Part shown: positions 1-33,194 of the stretch, in pieces
How positions within the stretch are numbered: position 1 is the first letter of the stretch
How the letters are laid out: each line of letters begins with the position of its first letter
DNA from: Imbricaverruca yamaguchii
Taxonomy: Eukaryota; Arthropoda; Thecostraca; Neoverrucidae
Direction: 5' to 3'
Assembly (NCBI GenBank): GCA_034440575.1
Contig: JAOTOL010001616.1
Location: 2,544,501 to 2,608,500, forward strand
Length of the DNA stretch: 64,000 bases
Translations under genes and position numbers: made by a program
Notes under the pieces: model-generated
Databases searched by the model: none
What the model was told of the DNA's origin: nothing
Seen by the model: the letters and a program-made list of their open reading frames with translations, nothing else

Positions 1-290
1 GCCTCTTGGGGTGCACAAACCAGTCTTATAGGTACTCCAACCAGGCCTCTGGGTGCACCAACCAGGCCTCTAGGTGTACCAGCCAGACCTCTTGTGGTGA
101 ACAAACCAGGGCTCTTGGGGCATACCAACCAGGCCTCTAGGTGCACCAACCAGGCTTCTTGGTGTGTACAAACCAAGCATATTGGTGTGTACCAACCAGG
201 CCTCTTGGGGAATACCAACCAGGCCTCTTGGGGTGTACCAACCAGGCCTCTTTGGGTGCACCAATCAGGCCTCTTGGGGTGCACCTACTG
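1..290. repeat. Degenerate minisatellite at window start
   Basis: Repeats of about 22-24 bp built on accaaccaggcctcttgggg, cut by the window edge. It could be the boundary array of an exon to the left, by analogy with the rest of the gene, but no exon edge is visible. Confidence 0.8.
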
Positions 291-1670
291 TGCACCTTGT
301 TTGCAAATGACATGCACTAGAGATGCCATCAATCTTGTCATACTTTACATTGCAGACTGGCATGTGATTGACTTCAAACAACTGCCTTATCCCTCATCGC
401 CATGCCATCTGTTGATATCACTACCACTTATAGTATTATCTTGGTGCAGTTGAGAGGTATTGGTGTCCCTGATGCTTCTGAGCTGTGCCTAATGACATCT
501 CTGAACAATTTTGTGCTTCTTTTCAACCATATATCAGAGCTTCACTTATTTGTAACCCATCACTGGATTTGGGCCACTGTGTAGATCATGTCCATTGCAA
601 TTGCCTATGATGGTTGCAAGTTATCATTGGCTCCAGGTTGACTCCATTTGGCCCACAACTGTGGAATCTGTCCTTGTGTTTGTGTGGTCCACAAATGCTG
701 GCTTCAGCTTTCATTTCATATGGCCCACAGCCATGGGCTTCAGCTTTGGTTTCAGAGGGCCCACAGCCATGGGCTTCAACTTTCAGATGTTATATAGGCT
801 TTGGTTTTGGCTTTGTTCATGTGTTTCTCTGGTGCCAATACTGTGCTATTGATCTATGTGGCTTTAATTTGTGGTTATTACTTCAAGAAGGCACTTTATA
901 TGATTTTGATATTTGAATTATTTGGATTATTTCAAGTTTTATTTCTGAATGAAGTGACCCAATGCAGCATAGGAAGCCATCAGATTGGTTAGCCTTTATT
1001 TTTATGTTGTGTCAAGTGGTCAGCTGTGTGGGAGCAATGTCCCAAGCTGGAGCAATGTTCTTGTCATTAGTTCGGTTCTACCTGCCTCCTGAGCTATTAT
1101 CGATAGGTGCGCACCACCAGCGGGACTTGAACAAGCATGCTTTGGTGATAATATGCTGGATAAGCAATCCTGCTCTTATAGCGATGTAAAGGAAAAATGT
1201 CATTATTAAAGAAAATGTGTGACCACTGGACATGGTGTGTCTGGAGGGGAGCTGATGGAACCTGAACTAGGAAACAATAGACTGTAATCAGAATGAAGTA
1301 AATATGAAGTAAATGACTGAATCCAATGCACCAGTTAGCACCATGCTTTGTTACGTTATTTCCATTGACATCTTAATTTATGCTAGCCCTCATTCCACAT
1401 CGCAATTTCCGTTCCCTGACACTAAAGAGATGGCAAATTGTTGTTGGTCTTACTTACCGATTGAGCAATTTCCTCACTACAGTATCTCTTCAAAATAATG
1501 CTGCTGACTTTGCAACATTACATATTGATAAATACAAAATGATACTTGTCTCACAACATCAATACATAATGAAAATTCCAGGTTAGAGTGTGTGTGTCAA
1601 ATCAATGCAACTTGCCTACTCAAAGTGATGCCCTGTTCTGCATATAATATGATGTGTGTTCTGTCAACAG
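291..1670. other. Intron sequence upstream of exon A; no gene seen
   Basis: AT-rich unique sequence, apart from a local tandem duplication at ~645-785 (ggcccacagccatgggcttca repeated with variants). I searched for the PP2A-A N-terminal exon (family start, ...PIAVLIDELRNEDVQ) in all forward frames and did not find it, so it probably lies left of the window. Confidence 0.6.
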
Positions 1671-22716
<21,046 letters not shown>

Positions 22717-24430
22717 ACGTCCGGCCGTGCCGCCGTGCCGTACCGTGCGGTGACACCGCTGGCGTCGGCACACAGTGTCGGCGCTCCTGCCGCGGCCGCC
22801 ATCCACAGGTCCAGCCGCCAGCCAGTCGTCCCCTGGGTGAATCCGGCTGCCGTGACGGCCCGTCTGTGTGAGACACGACCCGGTAGTCGCGGTGGACTCG
22901 TCGGTGTCACTGTCGACCCGCCCGTGTCGTGATGGCCCGTCACTGTCGACCCGTCTGTGTGAGACACGACTAGGTAGTCGAGGTGGACTCGTCGATGTCA
23001 CTGTGGGCACGCTCGAGTCTCGCGATCGGCTCGTCTTCGTCACAGTACGCCGGGCTCAGTCGCAGCGTTCGTCACAGCGTCACGACTGACTCACCCGTGT
23101 TGTCCGTGTTGTCATGCACCCGTTCGTGTAACGGTGGTATCGACCTTACCGTGGTGCACTCGTTGGTCAGGCTGGACTCGTCCGTAGTTATTATTACGGA
23201 CTCGTTTCTGTCATAATGTCACTCTGTCTATGTTTGTGACATTTTATCTAGATCGAGATGTCCGTCATGACGAGCCGGTATTTATTTCGATGGAGTCGTC
23301 CTGTCACCATGAACTCGCCCATGGCATCGGCGCATCTGTACAAGTGTCCTGTTTATGTTTCTATCGACTCGTTTGTACAAATACTCCTGCCTATGTTACG
23401 ATGACTCCGTCTGGAACAGAGGGACGTTTCTTCCGGTGGACCATGACCTCGCTCGTCCGATGGGCGTGTTCGACACTGCGTCGTTGTCCATGTCACGGCG
23501 GGCGGCGTGCCGCGATCAACTCCCGTGCAAGTGGAGGAGGCGGGGTCTGTTCATGCTGGACCCGTTTGCAGTGGGTGGGCTGGCTCGTGACGGACCCTCC
23601 ACGGGGGACCAGTGTGTAGCGCAGGGCTGGTCTGTTGCGGCGGCCCAGCTCACAGTACGACTGGTGGGCCCACATAAGGCAGACGTGACGACTGTGTGAC
23701 GACTGGTGGGCGACCATCGACACCAACGCCACCACCACCAACGCCACCGACACCATCAGTACCACCATCATCAATACCACCATTACCAACATCACCGACA
23801 CCACCACCACCACTAACGCCACCAACACCACCAATACTACCAACACCATCACCACCACCATCAATACCAACACCACCACCATCAATACTATCACCACCAC
23901 GAACAATACCATCATCACCAACAACAACACGGCCACCTCCATCAACACGACCACCACCATACCACTGCCGAGCACCGCCTGCCGCTCGACGCCATGTTGA
24001 CGCCGCTGTGAGCTGAAGGTGCCGGTTTTAGCTCGTGTTACGTTCCACAAAGGTCTCATGACTCTCGTCAGGCTCGGCGGATGCCGCGCCTCCTCGGTGG
24101 CCATTTTGCCGCAATGATTTTGTTGACTGTCTTACCACCAGAGTTCAATATACAGTTGTGTCTGCGTCTTACGGAAGCGTTGCGGAGGTGACCAAGACAT
24201 TCATTCTTGGACGGTCTACTGATGCGATGAATCGTAGTTAGTGGTAGTAGTTAGTTGTAGTATTTAGTAATAGTGGTTAGTAGTAGTTAGTTCACGAAAT
24301 TCAACTCTCACCTGGCTTGCAGTTCAGGTTTCCCTTTCTACACATATCCCGTTCAAAGCTAATGTCCGAGCTCGGTATGCAGTGTGTGGCTACCAATAAA
24401 TAAACATTGAGACTTGGGAGGGTCAGCTGG
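22717..24430 (+). other. Putative 3' UTR with internal repeats
   Basis: If 22652-22716 is the last exon, the 3' UTR would run to a poly(A) signal aataaa at 24395-24400 (another at 24557-24562). It contains a ~91-bp duplication (cgtctgtgtgagacacgac at 22861 and 22952) and a CCA/ACC triplet microsatellite at 23700-23970. No other coding feature is supported. Confidence 0.35.
23698..23972. repeat. (CCA/ACC)n interrupted triplet repeat
   Basis: Interrupted ccaccaccaa / caataccaccat triplets. Frames reading poly-Pro/Thr (plus) or poly-Val (minus) here are low-complexity artefacts. Confidence 0.9.
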
Positions 24431-24740
24431 TAACCGTCAACCGTCAATTCTGACAACCGTAAAATCCCCTCCCAAAGATTTTCCCAAATCCTGGCCGGTT
24501 TGCACAGCAAAACTGAAAATGATGTATTTTAGTCGTGGAACTTGGGAAAATGCTGCAATAAATAGCCATGGAGACTTGGGAGGGTCAGATGGAAACTGGT
24601 CCGGCAGGGCGGAGATGAGGCGCGGGGCTCAGCCGTGATGGGCGGTCCACTGTACGTCCAGTCTCCGGCTGGGAGGGTCGACTGGTAACTCGTCCGGTAT
24701 GACGGGGACGAGGCGCGGGCGTCAGCCGTGACGACTCGCT
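24405..24740 (+). repeat. Local copies of a gagacttgggagggtca unit; related copy at 28105
   Basis: gagacttgggagggtcagct at 24410, its repeat at 24571 and a diverged copy at ~24668. The segment 24450-24515 (ctgacaaccgtaaaatcccc, agattttcccaaatcctgg) recurs at 28118-28190, so it is part of a dispersed family. Confidence 0.7.
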
Positions 24741-25760
24741 CACTATCAAGCTCTCAAGTCGATGAACACATGAAGCCGACGTTTCGACAAAATATCATAT
24801 TAACGCTATTTTTATGCCAATCGGGGAACGCAGCGTGTTCTTTCTTCCATTCGTGCCTGTGATTAACAAGGATACTGAAAATTTCGGGCGAGTAGACGTA
24901 TAATAGTGTCCGACCAACAACTAGCAACACCCTTTAATGAGTCGAACAAGACTAAAATACGTCGTTCAATTCTGCAATTACGTTTTTGAAGACAAAAAAT
25001 AGTTAACAATCATGAGACTATCATGATTGTGCATGCCAAATAACCGCCATGCAGGGATTTAGCCAGGAGTTGTTGAAGGGTTGGGATTTTGCGAAGGAGC
25101 ATGAGCTACACCACATTCAAATCAGGATTTCGACCATATTATTTCGTGAATTGTTCGCTTTGTCATCAGAAAAGTAAACTTAAAATACTTATCGGGGACT
25201 GGTTCGTCGAATCTACTCCCTCCTCAAATTGTAAGTGAGTGTGGCACTGTCATAACCAAGAATGCAGATCAAGGCATGCACCTAGGAGCAGGATGTTAAA
25301 GCTTCATTGGAAGGGACGTCTATTCAGTGTTCGAAAAGGGATGAGCAAACGATTGAAAGAACCTTTAGACGCCCGTAAGGCTCCGCACTCATTTATAAAT
25401 GCCCGTACACGTTAGCAAAGGCCGGGAGATGTTTATATGGGCCCGTACGCATTCATACTGACTCATAAGTATTCGTAAAGACCTGTAAACATTCCAAATG
25501 ACTGCAGGTGTTTGTAAGCATCCATGTACGCTCATGCAGGCCTAATCGTTCCTGGATTTATTGAGGGTTGGCATACATTCGTTGGTTGATTATTTGGGCT
25601 TACTGACGCACCGGCTGCGTTGGTCATGCAGCGCCCACCGCATACGTTCGTAAGAGCTGGTAGACGTCCTTTGGGGTCCGACAACAGCCTCAATGCCCAA
25701 TAAATATTTGTTAGTGGTCCGACGGGCTGCACCGATGCTCATATGAGCAAATATCAGTGC
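24741..25760. other. No gene seen; catt(c/t)gta-type short repeats
   Basis: AT-rich sequence. At 25370-25700 a degenerate repeat of (g)cccgta(a/c)(a/g)c(g)ttc/tcgtaa is present. Nothing codes convincingly. Confidence 0.5.
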
Positions 25761-25767
25761 TTTCCGC

Positions 25768-27125
25768 GATAACTAATTTTCGGACCTGCGATAACGATAA
25801 AACGATAAGAAAGGTTTGCGATAACGATAAACGATAAACGATAAAAAAATTTCACAAAATTAACAGCGATAGCGATAAAACGATAACGATAATTGTTTTT
25901 TTTTAACAGCGATATGGATATTTTTTTTAACAAGAAATGGACGCGTACAGATGCTGGTGTTGCATACCTGGCACCATGCAAACCCCAGCTGCCATGCAGC
26001 CCCGTCGCTGAGGGGCACTGATTCCGACTCACCAAGATGACCAAGCGCCGCAAAAGCGCAGTACACTCAGCGGCCGCTTGTACACTCAGCGCCGTGGACG
26101 CATTCAGTCCGCCGCTTTGTTGGATGATGGTTCGGTGCTTGAGACATCTGGCCCAGCTACAGACCATTATAGGCTACTTTAACACATTGTCTTCAATAGG
26201 TACCTACTTATTGTATATCCCAATATTCGCCAATGTCCAAGACAACGCTTAGCACAGTGGAAGTACATATATTCTGTCACTCCGTAAGTACCGACATACC
26301 GGCAGAAGTAATTATATTTTCGACGCAACCACTTTCGATAAACCCTCGTACGTCATGCGTAACGTCGTCTGTTTTGCGGCGCGAGGAATATGCTTTTGAC
26401 AAACCCTCGTATGTCCATCGTCCCTACCAGTTCTTAAAGGTTTTATGTAAATAAGCCTCAATCAATAACTACAAAATCTTATTTCAAATTCTTTATACTG
26501 AGTAAACAATTTTATTTTCAAACGATAATGAAATAATAAAATTATCTCAATTATGATTAACTTTGAAGATAGGCTAATATTAACTTGAAGATATGCATAG
26601 TTGCCAGATATGCGGGAGTGTAGAACAATGCCAGTTTTAAAGGTTTTTTGAAAATAAGACTCAATCAATAACTACATGTTATTTCAAGTTCTTTACACTG
26701 AGTACAGAATGCTATTTTCAAATGATAATGAAATAATCCAATTATCTCAATGACGATTAACTTTGAAAATAGGCTTATTTTAACCTGAAGATTTGGATAG
26801 TTGCCAGATATGCAGGAGTGGACCCCCCTGTGACTGACCTCTGCCCGGCCCGCCGCGCAAATTTATACCACCCGTCGGCCGTCTGACAGATCTGTACACT
26901 TAGCAGATGGCAACAGGTTGCGCACACACACTGTCGCGCGGCATACACTGTCGACCGTCTTCCATTTTTCCATCATCCCGTTTTACATTTTATCGTTTAT
27001 CGTTCATAATTTTTGGAACTTGCAATAAGTGGATGAGCGATAATTTTGAAAATTTAGCGATAAACGATAACGATAACCGATTTACTTAACAGCGATAATT
27101 ATCGTTTATCGTTTATCGCTCATCC
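25768..27125. repeat. AACGATA-rich blocks flanking a tandem duplication
   Basis: Runs of gataacgataaacgataa at 25790-25890 and again at 27055-27080, followed by the opposite orientation (ttatcgtttatcgtttatcg) at 27098-27119. Between them lies a ~195-bp direct duplication (26434-26625 and 26632-26820, both with gttgccagatatgc(g/a)ggagtg). It may be one composite element, but no clean target duplication was found. Confidence 0.55.
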
Positions 27126-27264
27126 TATCGCATGCGGAAACCACTGGCAAATATGAGCCCTCTCCTCGGCTGCGTCCATGTCTCCATGGTGCGTCCCGAT
27201 GTTGTTGACAAGACTGCTAGTGCCGTAAAGTTGGCGTTTGTGTCAGTATAGACCGGTTTCGCTG

Positions 27265-27535
27265 TCTGTAAGAGACGGACGTCCACAATGACATCTAGAT
27301 TGCTCACTGTCTGAAGGAGACCGACATCTATACTGGCACCTATATGGTTCTACTGTCTGGATGAGACAGACATCTACACTGGCATGTAGATGATTCGGTT
27401 TTCTGGAGAGGAACATCTACACTAGCATTTAGATGGCTCCGCTACATGGAGGGCGCTGACATCTACATTGCCATCTAGATGGCTCCGCTATCTGGAGGGA
27501 AACGTCTGCACTGGCATCTAGATGGCTCAGTCTGC
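27265..27535 (+). repeat. ~48-bp degenerate minisatellite
   Basis: About six units of acatctacactggcatctag plus atggctccgctatctggagg, diverged. Confidence 0.85.
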
Positions 27536-27670
27536 TAGATGTGCTATGCTGGGGCGTAAAAATCATGATGGTCTGATGATTATGAGCACTAATTTAGGAC
27601 ATCAGCTTATAAAGGAAAATACGCACCTGAAGAGCACATCCGCATTGCGAAGCGGATTAAGAGGCATAAC

Positions 27671-27859
27671 TGCAGTGGCGAAGCCAGGATTTTCCTAAAG
27701 GGAACCAGACCTAAAATATCTGTGAAGAAACAAAGAAATCGTTCGGTACGTTCCGCGCGCCGAAAGATTCGGGCGTTGCGTGATAGGAATTTTAAGATTT
27801 ATCGTTTGATCTAGTGTATTTTGGCTGTTCGGGGGAGGGGACCCCTTGGTTGCACATCT
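27671..27859 (+). mobile_element. hAT-like MITE, 189 bp, 8-bp TSD
   Basis: Starts gcagtggcgaagccaggatt and ends cccttggttgcacatct, imperfect inverted termini of the kind seen in hAT non-autonomous elements. Flanked by gcataact at 27663-27670 and 27860-27867. A second copy of the same length is at 32727-32915. Confidence 0.8.
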
Positions 27860-28104
27860 GCATAACTAGCAATATTTCCCGGAATCATGATTGCCCATCC
27901 CTCTATTCTGGAGTTTCTGATTCGTGTCGATAACAAGCTGAACTCCAGAAAAAAGCAGGCCCGCTGCCTGGTTTATCCCATACGGTAGCGCCAAGTATGC
28001 GTATTCGAGAAACGTAATGCACTTCAAGGGATTACATAGCACATATATTAATTAATGTTTGTGACACGACTTCCTGGGGGAATGAAGCCCGTCGGTTCGG
28101 AAGG

Positions 28105-28195
28105 GGAAGACGAACTTCTGACAACCGTCAAATCCCATCCCCAAGATTTTCCCAAATCCTGGTCGGTGTGCTCAGCAAGATTGGAAAAATGTTGC
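28105..28195 (+). repeat. Dispersed repeat, second copy of the 24450 segment
   Basis: cttctgacaaccgtcaaatc, then ccaagattttcccaaatcct, ggtcggtgtgctcagcaag. It matches 24447-24520 with scattered substitutions. Confidence 0.75.
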
Positions 28196-28480
28196 GTTGA
28201 TGGTGGGGTAGAAGATGTGTTGGTCACCTCGTTTCAGCCTTTCCGGGACCTCAGCCTCATGACCGGGTTTTCCCCCTGTATTCGCCCCTGCACAACACGG
28301 ATCAAGTTTGGAGGCCGGCAAGCGTACGCTCACGACATCTCTCAGAGTAGCTCCATGGTGCTTTTCTTGTGCTGAATCAGACCGCACAGTTAGAAGTGTG
28401 CCCTCGCAGGAATGGTGAATGCACGGTGCCTGCGAGGACACACTTCCTGCCGCTCCTACAGAAGCGACAGCAAAGAAGTG

Positions 28481-28646
28481 GGGGACGAGTAGTTTAGGGG
28501 TAAGATGGCCCGGCCCCTCTCACAATCGCAAGATTGTGGGTTCGGGTCTCACCAGTCGCTACTCTTCACCCGCGGTCAGTTGGCGCGAGAGATTGGCGGC
28601 GCTAGCTAATTCAACGGTCGATGTGTCGTAAAACCAACAACCAACT
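28481..28646 (+). mobile_element. tRNA-derived SINE, family 1
   Basis: gacgagtagtttaggggtaa (head), gattgtgggttcgggtctca (B box), gcgcgagagattggcggcgc (core) and cgtaaaaccaacaaccaac (tail). Clear sibling of 8776-8934. Confidence 0.85.
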
Positions 28647-29199
28647 CCCCCAAAGGCAGAAAAAGTGGAGGACGACGCCACTGACGGATAAATTTTAGGA
28701 GGGGTGCACGCCAGTGCGCCATCTCGAGTGAGCAGGCCCCTGGTATACTCCTGGGGCGCATTACACTGAAAATATCAAGGAGGATGAACTCGAACATGCT
28801 GTGGGTGGTCTTTTTACGGAGGGCGCCTTGTCAAAGGTGCGCTGCAGACAAGTGAAGTGGGCCAGTCCATACCATGCCTTCCGCTGAAGACACATGCACG
28901 CTTGCATGTTTACTGATGTAGTGGCACTTGGCTACGTAACTGTGTCATCAATGTTCCAGATCACAAGCGAGGCGTAAGCAAGCAAACTCTTCCCAGTCAA
29001 CGCCACAGGGTAAGATGTGGCATCGGATAAAATTAGGTAGGCAGGTAAGTTTAGGTACATTAGGTAAGATAGGTAAGACCCACATTAGGTAAGATCGGAT
29101 ACAATTTTAGGAACATGTCTCTTCCCTCCCCCCCCATATTTGATAATTCGAACCATCGTACATGTAAACTGCAGTGTCTGGGGAACGGTATCCTCGTTG

Positions 29200-29839
29200 C
29201 CACTGGCAGTAGCGGTTGTGGGAAGACGTAAAGACGTCGCCGGCAGCGTGCATTTCCGGCCTGCCCAGTGACCACTGCGTCTCCGGACGTGCTCCGTCTC
29301 CCGGGGCGGTGTCCATCGGCGCCGACGTGGTCAATATCGCCGCGAGCGTCGGCCGGCGGCTGCACGAGCTGCTGCACGGGCGGCGGTGGCGACGGACGGC
29401 GGCTGCACGGGCGGCGGCGGCGACGGACGGCCTACCAGGTGGGCGGCTGGCAGTGAGCCGGCCGACGCGGAGGTGCGCGGAGTGTCGGAGCGGCGCTGAG
29501 CCAGGCAGGGGCGGCACGGACGGACCGACTACCGCGCGACACCGCAGCCGGCACTGTCGTGCAGCGGGACGGACAGACCCGGCTGTGGCCCAGGCGGCTG
29601 ACTGGGAAGTACGGCGAGCAGACTGGTGAATGGCGTTGAAGGCCTGACACCTCTTGCTTCGGCGGCTGCGGCGCGCGTCTCGGGAGGCGACTGGGACGGC
29701 CGGGGAAGGCGGGCTTTTGAAAGAAGGAACAGTTGTTTGTGGAGAGCGGTAGAAAGATAATTGAAGCTTGCTGGCAAAAGAAGTTGGGTTGTCGTGCAAC
29801 AGTGAACAAGACAGCCGTGGTTCAGCCGACCATGTTGAG
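29200..29839 (+). CDS. CpG-rich candidate first exon ending ATG-TTG-AG|GTAAGG
   Basis: A 640-bp GC- and CpG-rich island in AT-rich surroundings, ending gccgaccATGTTGAG followed by a consensus donor GTAAGG at 29840. It looks like a 5' UTR plus the first three codons (M L R, split after AG). The phase (2) fits the exon at 47319, whose first base completes AGG. No TATA box or Inr is claimed; the left boundary is approximate. Only 29832-29839 would be coding. It could instead be an unrelated CpG-rich repeat. Confidence 0.3.
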
Positions 29840-30439
29840 GTAAGGTCTAAAGCATAAACATTATGCAACTATGGCATCCGGCATGCATGAACTCAAGCAA
29901 TCAATTTCAATATCACATCGAAAAGCATCTCTGACCTCGCAGCCCGCTAATGTTAAGCTGTCATTTTCCCTATTCAGTCTGGAAATTTCGAACCCGGACC
30001 GCTCGTTTGGTGAGAGATCTACAGCCATGCTTGCATTGCAGTTGCATGTACTGAAGCATGCCACACTTTACCCGTACGCAGGACATTTTGACATTCTAAA
30101 CATAACGTGTACATAGGGCATCTTTGCAGCCGGACTGGTGAGCGTATTTTGTCCAGTAACCCTCCAGCCGTGCCCACCAGCCCCGTATCTGTACGATGTG
30201 TCCACCAGTCAAAGGTGCCCTTAGGCTCTCTGATGGGAAAAAAGTCCATCGCTAAGCTAAAATGTCTGGCATGTGAAAAGCCAAATGTGAAAGAGGCCAA
30301 TGATAACAGACCACTGGATGCAATCTCCACCTTGTTATCAACTTGCAGAATGCGCGCTTTTCTGAAAGTTGAAAAAGCGCGCATGAAAGGACAGCTCTCT
30401 CCTTTCATGTAAGTGAGAACGTCCTAATGCTCGTGCCCA

Positions 30440-31045
30440 GTAGTGAGACTTCGTATAAAATGTCCTGCGTGTACACTATTGCGTTACAGCAGTGAGACGT
30501 TTAAAATGTCCTGCATATATGCCATTGCGTTACAGCAGTGAAACTTCATTTAAAATGTCCTGCATATATGTCATTGCGTTACAGCAGTGAAACTTCATTT
30601 AAAATGTCCTAGGTGTGCACCATTGCGTTGGAGCAGAGGGACATAATTTAAAATATCCTGCGTGTACACCATTACGTTACACCAGTGAGACGTTTAATAT
30701 GTCCTGCGTGTACACCATTGCGTTACAGCAGTGAGACGTTTAATATGTCCTGCGTGTACACCATTGCGTTACAGCAGTGAGATGTTTAATATGTCCTGCG
30801 TGTACACAATTGCATTAGAGCAGTGAGACATTTGAAACGTCCGGCGTGTACACCATTACGTTGCAGCAGTGAAACATCTTTTAAAATGTCCTGCGTATAC
30901 ACCATTGTGTTACAGCAGTGGGACATAATTTGAAATGTCCTGCGTGTACACCATTGCGTTACAGCAGTGATATATTTGAAGTATCCTGCGTGCGCATCAA
31001 TGAGTTACAGCAGTTATACATTACAAATTTGTTGTGTACAATATT
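30440..31045 (+). repeat. 46-bp minisatellite (~13 units)
   Basis: Units of tgtcctgcgtgtacaccatt, gcgttacagcagtgagac and gtttaaaa, increasingly diverged to the right. Confidence 0.93.
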
Positions 31046-31274
31046 GCGCGACAGCGGTGATGACGCATATAGACGTTTAGTTCCCTGAAAAGCATTGCAA
31101 TGTGCAAGAGCATCCCGAGCGGTTGTCTGAAGAATTCCGCTCGGGCCTGGAACCACATTTCATATGGCAGCACATTTGTTTCCAGCCTATGCTTCTTTTG
31201 CTTGCAAGTCATCTATTACAACGGCGGGACGATGATTTAACGTGATAATTAATATCCGACTAGTGGATTGAGTA

Positions 31275-31530
31275 TTTCTCTGTCTTTCCATCTCTGTCTC
31301 CGTCTCCGTCTCCGTCTCCGTCTCCGTCTCCGTCTCCGTCTTCGTCTTCGTCTTCGTCTTCGTCTTCGTCTTCGTCTTCGTCTTCGTCTTCGTCTCCGTC
31401 TTCGTTTCCGTCTCCGTCTCCGTCTCTGTTTCTATTTCTGTCTATGTCCCTGTCTCTGTCTCTGTATCTGTCTCTGTCCCTGTCACTGTTTCGGTATCTG
31501 TCTCTGTCTCTGTCTCTGTCCCTGTCTCTC
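31275..31530. repeat. (GTCTCC/GTCTTC/GTCTCT)n hexamer repeat
   Basis: Pyrimidine-rich hexamer tract with three successive sub-blocks (ccgtct, tcgtct, tctgtc). Reading frames (RLRLRL / DEDEDE) are artefacts. Confidence 0.95.
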
Positions 31531-31734
31531 ACCGTGTATTTTCTCCTGTACAGCCTGTTCTGTGCGTAAAGCCGTCGTCACCGGCACAGTTCCGTGCCGG
31601 GTAATCAACATGTAAACCACTCGGCGCACGCACACTGTTTCAGGTGTGAACGTCAGCATTTAGTCGGTTTGTGGTTTCTGGCAACGTGGGAGCCACGCGT
31701 GGTGGGTGCGTGTAGGTCTCTGAGCCGAGAGACA

Positions 31735-31955
31735 GGGATAGAGAGGGAGAGAGAGAGAGAGGGCGGGAGGGAGGGAGAGAGAAAGATAGAAAGAAAGAGA
31801 GATAGAGAGAAGGAGAGCGAGAGGAAGAGAAAGAGAGAGAGAGAGTGAGTGAGAGCGAAAACGATATATATATATATATATATATATAAAGAGAAAGAGA
31901 GAGAGAGAGCGAGAGAGAGGAGAGGGAGGGAGAGAGAGAGAGATAGAATGGAGAG
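31735..31955. repeat. (GA)n with (AT)n core
   Basis: Purine-rich gagagag tract interrupted by an AT run at 31864-31888. Confidence 0.95.
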
Positions 31956-32726
31956 GCAGACCTTTACGGCAGGATCTAATAGTGGATACAGCGCAACACC
32001 GACGGCTTCCCTGAAGCTTATTTCTCTACTCCGGGTTTCGGCTTGCATGATTCGAATGTAATAAACGTTCTTTTTGTCTGAAGAAGCGACAGTTAGGTTC
32101 ATACAGTATTCTCTCAACTCAAACTTTATCCCGTAAATATAATTTCCCTGACAGCAATATTCGGAGACAGGGCAACAATTTCATTAAAGCAATATCAATT
32201 AATTTGCTCTGGCCTTCATGGAATTTTTATTAGAAAAAATGTTAACAGGCGGCTTAACATGCCTGTAGCAGACTTGCAGCATATGTTTGTTTCAGTACTG
32301 GCGCTTGTTCGCTTAAATAAGTGCAATACAACTCATGGTTTCCCAAACATTGACCCAGATCTTTGCCGAACGCCATTGATTGGGCAGTGGGGAGGGGCAA
32401 GGCACCTATATCGCGTGCCTATCTACCTCAGCAACGAATGGACAGGTGGAGTCGGATTACGCAGCCATCGATAGCCTGGTGCATGCCTTGCACGTTTGGA
32501 TCCATACATGATGGCGTTGGAATCATGAATGTCGGCACAGGCCTGATCATAGTGACGGCATGTTTTTTTAGCCGTCGCACCATCCTGCCAGTTTATCTCG
32601 GTAACCTTTGCCAAACTGACATACTTACCTAATTGCGATATCAATCGATAGCCCTGGATCTCATGAATCACATGTGCTTTCGAGTCTCGAGTACTTACGC
32701 TTAACTTTTGCGGTCATAGGTGACGT

Positions 32727-32915
32727 TCGGCGGCACAGCCAGAATTTCCCCAGGGGAACCGACCTAACAAAATGTAATGAAACCGAGAAAGTCTGCGGTG
32801 TGCTAAGATTTTGAGTGAGGAAAATCTGAAAATTTGTTGTTTGATCCACTGTACTTCTGGTGGCCAAGAATGAGGGGGCGAGCGCCCTTGGTTGTGCCTC
32901 TGGATACGTCACATG
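32727..32915 (+). mobile_element. hAT-like MITE, 189 bp, 8-bp TSD (copy 2)
   Basis: Starts tcggcggcacagccagaatt and ends ggatacgtcacat; flanked by ggtgacgt at 32719-32726 and 32916-32923. Same length and internal landmarks (gaaccgacctaacaaaatgt; agcgcccttggttgtgcctc) as the copy at 27671. Confidence 0.8.
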
Positions 32916-33194
32916 GGTGACGTCATTGTCAGTTCAGGTGATACATTGAGAACTGTACTGCATCACTTTCCAGCCAGCTTTCTTGAGACGTAATGTTGAA
33001 GTCATCAGTGGTAAATAAAGAACAGTAAGATAAGCACACACATAGTGACACCGCCAAGCACGCCGTTGGTAATGGCCCTGTGGTCCGTCTACAGCTCCCT
33101 CCAAGGGATCTGTACCTCACAATATTGTCAAGTATACGGTCGGAATGGCAACGAACCTGGAATTCCAAGTGTAGTAAGCTCAGGGTTTTGAAAC

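Noticed and set aside
1..1670. First PP2A-A exon (start codon exon)
   Set aside because: No segment encodes the expected N-terminus; the cag at ~355 is followed by non-matching sequence. The exon is presumed left of the window.
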